27,580 nucleotides of DNA from an uncultured Prevotella sp. (lineage in GTDB: Bacteria > Bacteroidota > Bacteroidia > Bacteroidales > Bacteroidaceae): contig CAJLYG010000021.1 of assembly GCA_905210845.1 (NCBI GenBank), forward strand, positions 1 through 27,580, given 5' to 3'. Position numbers and translations under genes: made by a program. The notes beneath the pieces were generated by a model, which worked only from the letters and a program-made list of their open reading frames with translations, made no database searches and was not told where the DNA came from. Below, piece after piece: positions 8,016 to 16,215 of the stretch. Numbering within the stretch: the stretch's first letter is position 1; every line of letters begins with the position of its first letter.

Positions 8016-9722
8016 ATGAAAAAAATAATATTATTAGTAAGCATAATTATTTTTTTGACAGCTTGCAGTGATGATATATTAACGGAAAAGCCAAAGGATT
8101 TCTTGACGCCAGAGAACTCGTATGTGGACAAAAAGGGATTTGTTGCGGCTTTGAGTAATATATATAAAGATATAAGAACTGACTTCTATGCTACAACGGA
8201 TAGTTGGTCGAATTATGATATGTTTGGAGTAGATGTAGATCTTTATGAGCCTCGTTCTTCAGAAAAAACTTGGACAGAATATTTTAATTGGAATACAATT
8301 AATGCTGATAATGGATTTTCATTGAAATGGTGGTCAAGACTATATAGTATGATATACCAATGTAATGTTATCATAGACAGAGCAGACAAGCCGGAAGCTA
8401 GCTGGACAAATGATGCTGAGAAAAATGCAATCGTTGGTGAGGCAAAGTTCTTAAGGGCTTTCTGCTATCGTTTTTTGGCTAATATGTGGGGGAATGTTCC
8501 AATAGTAACAAAAGAGACAACATCTCCCGTTTACAATTATTCGAATTCCTCGCAAGAAGATGTCTATAATTTATGCAAAGAAGATTTGCTTTTTGCAATA
8601 CAATGGATGCCTGATATTGACGAGCAAATTGGCGGTAGAGCATCAAAAGTAGCAGCACAACATCTGTTGAGCGAAATCTTAATATGTTTAAAAGACTATC
8701 AGGGGGCTATAGATCAAGCATCTGCAGTCATCAATAATCCTGCTATGTCTTTAATGACAGAACGATTTGGAATTTATAAAGATTTTACATTTAATGGTTG
8801 GGATTATCTAGGTCCAAAAGAACCATGGGGAGATGTTTATTGGGATCTCTTCCGGGAAGGAAATTTTAACCGTATTGATGGAAATAAGGAATGTATATGG
8901 AACGTGCAGTTTGATGTTGATGCTGTTGGTGGTGGCAATACAACTAGAAGTGGTGGCAATTTTGTCATGGAGAGATATTTTGGCGTAGGATGGGAATGGT
9001 TAAAAGATGCTGATGGTAAAGTGAACTGGCTCAAAGATACTTTAGGTGGTAGACCAGTTGATCAATTATCCCTAACCGGTTATGCTGCGAATGATATTTG
9101 GAAATATAAAAATGAGGAAAACAGTGATATTCGGAATTCTACATATAATGTAAGAAGGGAATACTACTGGACGAATCCATCAAGTAGATTTTATGGACAG
9201 AAGATAACAAAAGATAATTTAGGCGATCCCTCTGATTATTATAAAATCTGTCAGCCAATTTATATAAAGGTAGTAACTGCAATTCATCATGGGTTAGGGA
9301 CGGATCCGACAAGTGGTGAGAAGCATGATCAGGGGAGAATCTTTAAAGATTGGTATATTATGAGACTTGCTGAAACATATTTGTTGCGGGCAGAGGCATA
9401 TTTCCTTTCTGGTGATAAAGAATCTGCGGCAAATGATATTAATATTCTGCGTTTGCGTGCGCATGCTAAACCAATAACAGCAGATGATGTTTCTTTGGAT
9501 TTGATATTGGATGAAAGGGCAAGGGAACTGCTAATGGAAGACTATAGACTTAATACATTAATGAGAATGAATAAGTTGTCGGAATACCTAATGAAATATA
9601 ATGAGAAGGTAAAGCAAGCAGGTTATCAATTAGATGATCACATAAACAAGCTTCCTATTCCCAATAGGGAAATAGAGGCAAATAAAGAAGGGGGACTTGT
9701 TCAAAATCCTGGTTATGAATAA
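8016..9722 (+). CDS. SusD/RagB-family surface glycan-binding lipoprotein
   Basis: This 568-residue lipoprotein is the lid and binding partner of SusC. The signal peptide has a lipobox ending LTAC (Cys17) followed by SDD, resembling the acidic export signal of Bacteroidetes surface lipoproteins. The SusD fold shows as TPR-like helices (VGEAKFLRAFCYRFLANMWG near residue 140; RLAETYLLRAEAYFLSGD near 450) and the C-terminal DERARELLMEDYRLNTLMRM segment. It starts 9 nt after the susC stop, so the two are translated from one transcript. Like the susC barrel it is AT-rich, unlike the downstream enzyme genes. The ligand cannot be read from sequence. Confidence 0.96.
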   Translation: MKKIILLVSIIIFLTACSDDILTEKPKDFLTPENSYVDKKGFVAALSNIYKDIRTDFYATTDSWSNYDMFGVDVDLYEPRSSEKTWTEYFNWNTINADNGFSLKWWSRLYSMIYQCNVIIDRADKPEASWTNDAEKNAIVGEAKFLRAFCYRFLANMWGNVPIVTKETTSPVYNYSNSSQEDVYNLCKEDLLFAIQWMPDIDEQIGGRASKVAAQHLLSEILICLKDYQGAIDQASAVINNPAMSLMTERFGIYKDFTFNGWDYLGPKEPWGDVYWDLFREGNFNRIDGNKECIWNVQFDVDAVGGGNTTRSGGNFVMERYFGVGWEWLKDADGKVNWLKDTLGGRPVDQLSLTGYAANDIWKYKNEENSDIRNSTYNVRREYYWTNPSSRFYGQKITKDNLGDPSDYYKICQPIYIKVVTAIHHGLGTDPTSGEKHDQGRIFKDWYIMRLAETYLLRAEAYFLSGDKESAANDINILRLRAHAKPITADDVSLDLILDERARELLMEDYRLNTLMRMNKLSEYLMKYNEKVKQAGYQLDDHINKLPIPNREIEANKEGGLVQNPGYE

Positions 9723-9742
9723 TACAATATGATTAGCAATCG

Positions 9743-9774
9743 GTATCTGCCACTCTTCTGTGTGTGGCAGATAC
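9743..9774 (+). terminator. intergenic hairpin after susD
   Basis: GTATCTGCCAC and GTGGCAGATAC form a perfect 11-bp stem with a 10-nt loop, 20 bases after the susD stop. No T tract follows, so it is more likely a partial terminator or an RNA 3'-end stabiliser that sets higher susCD than enzyme levels. Confidence 0.6.
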
Positions 9775-9792
9775 TATACTAAATGACGTTTA

Positions 9793-11706
9793 ATGTGTAA
9801 GAGAATTTTATATATGAAGCTATTAAGACACATCATCTTAGGGATGGCAATGATTTCGGTGCAGATGATAAACGCGAAAGTTGTGGATATCACCTCGCCA
9901 AATGGGAATTATCTTTTTTCCGTCAGTGATGAAGGAGGTGTGCTTCGCTATCATCTCCAATGGCAAGGGGAGGATGTCATCAAGTCTTCCCAGTTAGGCA
10001 TTAAGGCAAATACGGACTGGCAATCTGGCTTGTCCATCCAGGACGCAGTCAGTAAATCCTATCATCAATCATGGCATCCCGTGTATGGGGAAAGGAGTAC
10101 GGTGAAGGATGATTATGTGGAGTGGAAGCTCATCATCAAGAAAAAGCAAGTAGCGAAGGAGCTGAACCTTATCGTACGAGCCTATGATGAGGGCATTGCC
10201 TTCCAATATCATTTTGCCTCATCGGAATATCTTTATATTTCTGATGAATACACTCAATTTGTCGCCCCAGAAGGTACAATGGCTTATGTTGCCTCATACG
10301 CACAGTCCAATTATCGTCTTTTGCCCTTGAAAAACTGGGATTGCGAGGCAGAACGACCGCTGCTTTTGAAGGAGCCGAATGGCGTCTATGTTTGTTTGGG
10401 GGAAGCAAAGATGACGGATTATTGCAGGACAAAGTTCAAGCTTAAGGAAGGAGAAGAGAACACGATCAGGACATCCATGTATGGAGTAGTGGAGGATATC
10501 GCTCCTTATTCTACGCCTTGGCGTGTCATCATGTGTGCGAAGAGAGCCGGGGACATCTTGGAGAACAATGATATTTTCCAGAATTTAAATGACCCCTGCA
10601 AGATAAAGGATCCTTCTTGGATCCGTCCCGGCAAGGTGATGCGCGAAGTAACGTTGTCTACGACCGGGGCAAAATCCCTTGTCGACTTTGCCGTTAAGCA
10701 TCATCTTCAATATATTCACTTTGATGCTGGTTGGTATGGAGCAGAAGATGACAGAAGCTCGGATGCCACTATTGTTACGTTGGATCCCCGAAGAAACCCT
10801 GATCCTCATGCCCTTGATCTCATGGAAGCCATCAAATATGCAAAGAGCAAAGGGGTAGGGGTCTTCCTTTACGTAAACATGCGGGCTTTAGAACAACAGT
10901 TGGATGATATCCTGCCTCTATACAAGCAGTGGGGAGTCAGTGGCATTAAATTTGGCTTTGTTGAGGTCGGGTCTCAGACTTGGACGAGATGGTTGCATGA
11001 AGCCGTCAAGAAATGTGCGAAGTATGGCTTGATGGTTGATATCCATGACGAATACCGTCCTACGGGTTTCTCTCGTACTTACCCGAACCTCCTGACCCAG
11101 GAGGGGATCAGAGGGAATGAGGAATTTCCCGATGCAACCACGAATACCATCCTGCCTTTTACTCGTTTCGTGTCTGGCGCTGCTGATTATACGATCTGTT
11201 ATTACCAGCAAGACTATGCGCGCTTGAATGGAGAGCGGTCAACGACTCCCTCTCATCTGAGGCTTCTTAAGACAACGCCTGCACATCAACTTGCGCTTTC
11301 TATGATTTATTATAGTCCTCTTCAATTCCTCTATTGGTATGACAAACCCTCCGACTGCCATGATGAACCGGAACTGAAGTTCTTTGATGACTTATACACG
11401 ACATGGGATGATACGAAGGTCCTTGAAGGTGCTCCCGGGCAGTATATTAGTATGGCGCGTCGTCATGGGAAGGAATGGTTCGTCGGGGCCATTACCAACA
11501 ATGATAGCCGTGAGATTACCATCAGTTTGGATTTCTTGGATGGCAATAAGCCATATTTGGCAGAAATATATACTGATGGCGGGAAGGCTGTCAAGACGCG
11601 TACTCATGTCCTTGTGGAGAAGAAAAAGATCAATAAGAAGAGCAAGTTGCGTTTCAAACTTCCTGCTTCAGGAGGCGTTGCCATTCACCTTCAGCCGTTG
11701 AATTAA
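9793..11706 (+). CDS. glycoside hydrolase family 97 (SusB-like alpha-glycosidase)
   Basis: This 637-residue protein has a signal peptide (core MKLLRHIILGMAMIS), an N-terminal beta-sandwich GH97 domain (about 30-280), a catalytic (beta/alpha)8 domain (about 290-550) and a C-terminal beta domain. Catalytic-region landmarks are GIKFGFVEVG (G388), DIHDEYRPTG (H418-D419-E420), RTYPNL, and EGIRGNEEFPD (E443, E444). GH97 enzymes cleave alpha-glucosides (inverting) or alpha-galactosides (retaining). The retaining nucleophile Asp appears to be Gly388, so it does not look like the retaining type; it may belong to a less studied subgroup. The second ATG (9814) has AAGAGAA upstream and may be the true start. 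The stop overlaps the next ATG by one base. Confidence 0.9.
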   Translation: MCKRILYMKLLRHIILGMAMISVQMINAKVVDITSPNGNYLFSVSDEGGVLRYHLQWQGEDVIKSSQLGIKANTDWQSGLSIQDAVSKSYHQSWHPVYGERSTVKDDYVEWKLIIKKKQVAKELNLIVRAYDEGIAFQYHFASSEYLYISDEYTQFVAPEGTMAYVASYAQSNYRLLPLKNWDCEAERPLLLKEPNGVYVCLGEAKMTDYCRTKFKLKEGEENTIRTSMYGVVEDIAPYSTPWRVIMCAKRAGDILENNDIFQNLNDPCKIKDPSWIRPGKVMREVTLSTTGAKSLVDFAVKHHLQYIHFDAGWYGAEDDRSSDATIVTLDPRRNPDPHALDLMEAIKYAKSKGVGVFLYVNMRALEQQLDDILPLYKQWGVSGIKFGFVEVGSQTWTRWLHEAVKKCAKYGLMVDIHDEYRPTGFSRTYPNLLTQEGIRGNEEFPDATTNTILPFTRFVSGAADYTICYYQQDYARLNGERSTTPSHLRLLKTTPAHQLALSMIYYSPLQFLYWYDKPSDCHDEPELKFFDDLYTTWDDTKVLEGAPGQYISMARRHGKEWFVGAITNNDSREITISLDFLDGNKPYLAEIYTDGGKAVKTRTHVLVEKKKINKKSKLRFKLPASGGVAIHLQPLN

Positions 11707-13823
11707 TGATGGAGAGGATAGAAAATATGATGAAAGACATCATACGGTATTTGTTTTTAGGGTTGATGCTCATGTCTGCCCCTACGTTAAAAGCGGCTGA
11801 TTCCTGCCGTATTTATGTGTCCACAACTGGTCATGATCAGGCAGACGGGTCCTTGTCTCATCCTTTAAGATCAGTGGAAAAGGCATTGGAGTTAGCCCAA
11901 AGAGCCCCTTTCCATCATGTGAGTATTTTGATAAGAGGAGGTGTTTATGAACTGAAACAGCCTCTCATCCTAAGAAAGGACAATGTAGAGATGAAGGCTT
12001 ATCATCATGAGCAAGTGTGTATCTCTGGTGGCAAGACATTGAATTCATCCTTACTCAAAAAGGTTAAAGACAAAGGGATATTAAGTAGGATACGGAAGTC
12101 TTCAAGAAAGAATGTTTATGAGATCGATTTCCAGCGGCATCAGTTGCCGCTTTATGGATTGCATCCCGTAGGATTTGCAAGGGTAAGTATCCCTTCCTGG
12201 ACAGAAGTCTTTGTCAATCAGGCTCCATTCCATTTATGTAGATGACCCAATGACTCAACAGTCCTGATCGGAAAAATTAAATCTTCTGGTCTCCAAGGTT
12301 CATTGCCGATATTTGGGTATCATGAGGAAGAACCTCGCAGGTGGAAAAACATAAAGGACCTTTGGATCGCAGGTTATTTCGCCCATGGTTATGCTGACGA
12401 TATGATAAAGGTGTCGGGTATCGATACGATCTCCAAAGAAATCCATGCGGCTCAGTCCACTCATTATGGATTCATGACTGGAGCCTCTTTCCGTCGTTGG
12501 TATGCTTTGAATGTCCTTGAGGAGTTGGACACGATTGGAGAGTACATGATTGATAGTACGCATCAGAAAATATATATGTGCATGTTGCCAACAGATCGTA
12601 AAGAGGTGACGATTTCTATGATTGGGCAGCCTTTATTGTCTATCCAAGATTGTAGCAATGTCCTTATTAAAGGAATCACATTCGCTTATGGGCGTGGCAT
12701 TGGTATTTATATGGAAAATACAAAACATGCGATCATTCGTAATTGCACGATTAAGAATATGGGTGGTGTCGGTATCTGCGGAGGGCAAGGCTATCTTAAA
12801 TCGGATACGAATGCTGACAAGACCTTAACAGGTTACACGGCAATTGGGCATCTAAAGGAACATATTTATGATGACATCCTATACAACCGTCATGCTGGAT
12901 CGGGTAATGGGATCATTGATTGCCGTATCTATCATGTTGGTGCAGGTGGTATTAGCTTAGGTGGAGGAGATCGTCGTACACTAACACCGGCTGGCAATTA
13001 TGTCGAGAACTGCTGCATTCATGACTTTAACCGAATAGAAAAGGCTTACCGTCCCGGGATCTGGATCGATGGGGTGGGTAATAAAGTGTCGAAATGTGAT
13101 ATCTATCATGCACCCAGCATGGCGATTCTGTTTCAAGGGAATGATCATCTGATTGAGAAATGCAATATTCATCACGTATGCGAGGAAATCGATGACCAAG
13201 GTGCAATCTATTGTGGAAGGGATCCTTCTTCTCTCGGTTCTATCATACGTTACTGCTATATACATCATTTAGGGGAAAAGCATCGCGTCACTGCAGTTTA
13301 TTATGATGATGGTGAATGTGGAGCTCAAGTATATGGTAATATCTTGTATCATAGTGGTACTATGCCGATATTGATTGGAGGAGGACATTACAATCACTTT
13401 TATCATAACATTATCATGAATTCTCCTGTCGCTATACATATTGACGCACGTATGACTAATTGGGGAAAAAGGATGATCGCAAAGGGCGGGATTATTGACC
13501 AACGCCTTGCAAAAGTCAAATATGATCAACCTCCTTATCGTCAATCTTATCCTTTTATTGCTGTATATTGGAAGAAGAATGCAGCATTGCCGCATGATAA
13601 TATCATAGATGGCAATCTATTTTATCAGATCGGGGATGTTGTAGATGGGAAAACAGAATGGTTAGAAATGTATAATAATTGGACGACTAATCAACAACCA
13701 GGTTTTATTGATCCTGCAGATCCATTAAAAGGAATCTCTCCGGACGCAGAGCTTTATCGCAAGATAAAGGATTTCGGAATGATTCCTTTCTCTGATATTG
13801 GCTACTCTGATCCAGAGCCTTGA
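11706..13823 (+). pseudogene. right-handed parallel beta-helix enzyme interrupted by an in-frame TGA
   Basis: The frame starts at 11706 (an ATG at 11727, behind GGAGAGG, is a better start), encodes a signal peptide ending APTLKA, and stops at TGA 12243-12245. The same frame is open immediately afterwards up to 13823, giving 705 codons if read through. Residues flanking the stop read HLCR-stop-PNDS; related beta-helix proteins carry an ARWPN motif here, so TGA replaces an expected TGG at codon 180. The second half has beta-helix features: GGISLGGGDRRTL, GIWIDGVGN, APSMAILFQGNDH and the EEIDDQGAIYCGRD segment. It resembles secreted polysaccharide-active enzymes of the GH141/GH110-like type; the family is not assigned. 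TGA is the normal stop of several neighbours. A recent nonsense mutation or sequence error is most likely. Confidence 0.8.
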
Positions 13824-13924
13824 TCATCATCTGCCAATGTGGTCCTACATGAAGATTTCCTTTCTTATATGGAATTAATTATGGAGATGCCCACAACTTT
13901 ATGGCAAAGATTACGTTATTAAGA

Positions 13925-13943
13925 ATAAGGCATATCGCCTTAT
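13925..13943 (+). other. small intercistronic hairpin
   Basis: ATAAGGC and GCCTTAT form a perfect 7-bp stem with a 5-nt loop, 23 bases before the ATG at 13967. There is no T tract. It could affect translation of the next gene. The rest of the gap 13824-13966 shows no promoter match. Confidence 0.4.
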
Positions 13944-13966
13944 CTACTTTACTCGAACCAATCAAC

Positions 13967-16207
13967 ATGAAAAAAATATTACTACTGTGCCTGTTACTAT
14001 CTGTTTGTGTGGCAGGTTTTTCAAAAGAAACACCAGAGGGAGTTGTCTCCCTTGCCTCTCAAAGGAAGATGGAAAAGAAACTTTCGTCCTTGCCGGTCTT
14101 TACCGGACTGGCTTCTACCAAAACCAGTTATGATTGGCTGGTGCATCCTGAACGGTCTCATGCCGGTATCTATGCTTCCTCAGATGGCAAGAGCCTGATC
14201 ATTGCCAATGGGATGCTATGGCGTACCTTCCGATTGTTCCCCAATCTGGCCACGACAGATTATGTCAACCGGATGACGGGAGAAAGGATGTTGCGGGCTG
14301 TTAGTCCTGAAGGAACGATTACCTTGAATGGCAAGCAATGCTCAATTGGTGGCCTGGCGGGGCAACCAGAAAGGGGATACCTTCTTCCTCAGTGGATAGA
14401 CAGCATGCGAACGATCCCTGGATCATTCGTGTTGGAAGACTTTGAGATTAGGGATATGCAGCCTACCGTGTCATGGCATCCCGTCAGATGGGCACTGAAC
14501 ACAGAACAGGCTTCGGGCAAGGAAGTGATGTTTACGCTTCGTGGTACTGGCAATTTCGAGGATGTAACGGTGAGACTCCACTTAGGAGTCTATGATCATC
14601 TGCCTGTCATCCGGAAAGGATTGGAAATCGTAAATGGTGGGGCGACAGCCATTCGTATAGACTCCCTACAATTGGAATACCTCTCTTTTGCCGAGCCGGA
14701 GTCGTTGAGTGGAGGGGATCCTTCTACGTTTTTGCTTCCCAATGTCCATGTGGAAAGTGATTATGCATGCGGGGGTAGTTTCACGGAGAAAGAAACGGAC
14801 ATCACTGAACATTGGGTGGAAGACCCTGCTTATACCTCTCAGCGAAATTATTCGATGAAAACGAGGTGCATCCTTGATGTGTCACCACGGATCGGACCTG
14901 CCCAAAGCGTGGCTCCCGGTAGCACGTTTTCTTCTTTCCATGTCTATGAGATGCCTTTTGACAGTTATGATAGGGAGAGGAAGGGCCTGTTTACCCGCCA
15001 TTTCTATCGTGACATCGCTCCTTGGACGACGCAGAACCCGATCTTCCTGCATTTGACTTCTACGAAACCGGAAGATGTCTACCGTGCCGTGGATCAGTGC
15101 GCAGCCACAGGGTATGAGATGATCATCTTCAGTTTCGGCTCTGGCTTGAATGCAGAGGATGTCTCCAAGAAGAACATCGCGAAATATAAGAAATTCGTTG
15201 ACTATGCCCGTAAAAGGGGCATCGAGATGGGATGCTATTCCTTGTTGGCAAGTAGGAGCGTGGCCGACAGTGTGGATGTTGTCGACCCTAAGACGGGGCG
15301 TACGGATGGTGCCCGATTCGGGCATTCTCCTTGCCTAAGCACAACTTGGGGGCATGATTATTTTGCCAAACTGGAGAAGTTCCTTGCTGAAACAGGGATT
15401 ACTTGCTTGGAACATGATGGCTCTTATCCTGGTGACGTGTGCGCCTCTACCCGTCATGCCTTCCATCAAGGACTTGCTGACTCTCAATGGAGCCAATTCG
15501 AAGAGATCACTTCTTTCTACCATCGGTTATGCTCAAAGGGCATCTATCTTAATGTGCCAGACTTCTATTTCCTGAATGGTTCCACGAAGGTGAGCATTGG
15601 TTACCGGGAAGACAACTGGTCATTGCCTCGTGACCGGCAGATGATCCATACCCGGCAGTTGAACTATGACTGTACTTGGAACCGCATCCCTTCGTCTCTT
15701 TGGAGTTTCGTTCCCCTGGTCCAGTATCATGGGGGAGGTGCCGCTGCTACCATGGAACCCTTGAGTGAGCATCTTTATCAATATCGTATGCAAATGGTGC
15801 AAAACTATGGCGCAGGCGTCCAGGCGTGTTATCGTGGTCCTCGGCTCTATGATACGGAGGAAACCAAGAAGGTAGTCTGCGACGTGATCGCTTGGTACAA
15901 GAAATACCGGACGATCTTGAACAGTGACATTATCCACCTCCGCAAGCCGGATGCACAGGACTGGGATGGTATCATGCACGTGAATCCTTATTGCCGAGAG
16001 AAGGCTTTGGCTCTGTTCTTTAATCCAACGGACAAGGAAATGGTGCGTACGATTACCTTGCCACTGTATTATACTGGACTAGAAGGGAAGGCTTCCATCC
16101 GGGAACGGGAGGGTAGTCCCGTAGCGTATGCCTTGGACTGTGATAAAAATGTTACCTTACAGGTGAAGATACCGGCAGGGGAATATACTTGGTATGTGGT
16201 GGAATAA
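13967..16207 (+). CDS. putative secreted glycoside hydrolase, alpha-galactosidase (clan GH-D)-like
   Basis: From the ATG at 13967 this is 746 residues with signal peptide MKKILLLCLLLSVCVAGFS. The frame is open back to 13901, but the signal peptide fixes the start. A large N-terminal beta-sandwich region (about 50-360) precedes a probable (beta/alpha)8 barrel (about 370-660) and a C-terminal beta domain. The barrel reads like clan GH-D (GH27/31/36): a strand ends LEHDGSYPGD (D484, candidate nucleophile) and YREDNWS (D549, candidate acid/base) follows at a plausible distance. I do not recognise an exact CAZy family, so activity on alpha-galactosides is an inference from fold and from the adjacent GH97, GH2 and sulfatase genes. 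It ends 8 nt before the GH2 gene, indicating one operon. Codon use matches the downstream enzymes, not susCD. Confidence 0.7.
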   Translation: MKKILLLCLLLSVCVAGFSKETPEGVVSLASQRKMEKKLSSLPVFTGLASTKTSYDWLVHPERSHAGIYASSDGKSLIIANGMLWRTFRLFPNLATTDYVNRMTGERMLRAVSPEGTITLNGKQCSIGGLAGQPERGYLLPQWIDSMRTIPGSFVLEDFEIRDMQPTVSWHPVRWALNTEQASGKEVMFTLRGTGNFEDVTVRLHLGVYDHLPVIRKGLEIVNGGATAIRIDSLQLEYLSFAEPESLSGGDPSTFLLPNVHVESDYACGGSFTEKETDITEHWVEDPAYTSQRNYSMKTRCILDVSPRIGPAQSVAPGSTFSSFHVYEMPFDSYDRERKGLFTRHFYRDIAPWTTQNPIFLHLTSTKPEDVYRAVDQCAATGYEMIIFSFGSGLNAEDVSKKNIAKYKKFVDYARKRGIEMGCYSLLASRSVADSVDVVDPKTGRTDGARFGHSPCLSTTWGHDYFAKLEKFLAETGITCLEHDGSYPGDVCASTRHAFHQGLADSQWSQFEEITSFYHRLCSKGIYLNVPDFYFLNGSTKVSIGYREDNWSLPRDRQMIHTRQLNYDCTWNRIPSSLWSFVPLVQYHGGGAAATMEPLSEHLYQYRMQMVQNYGAGVQACYRGPRLYDTEETKKVVCDVIAWYKKYRTILNSDIIHLRKPDAQDWDGIMHVNPYCREKALALFFNPTDKEMVRTITLPLYYTGLEGKASIREREGSPVAYALDCDKNVTLQVKIPAGEYTWYVVE

Positions 16208-16215
16208 AATCATGA

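Noticed and set aside
12243-12245. TGA read as selenocysteine or an altered genetic code
   Set aside because: The motif calls for Trp, no selenocysteine-type context is evident, and TGA ends the dehydrogenase, sigma factor, FecR and flavoprotein genes in this window.
11706-13823. A frameshift, or two separate genes, in the beta-helix region
   Set aside because: Both reading frames are in the same phase (12303 minus 11706 is a multiple of three) and the gap between them is open apart from one TGA, so a nonsense codon explains it.
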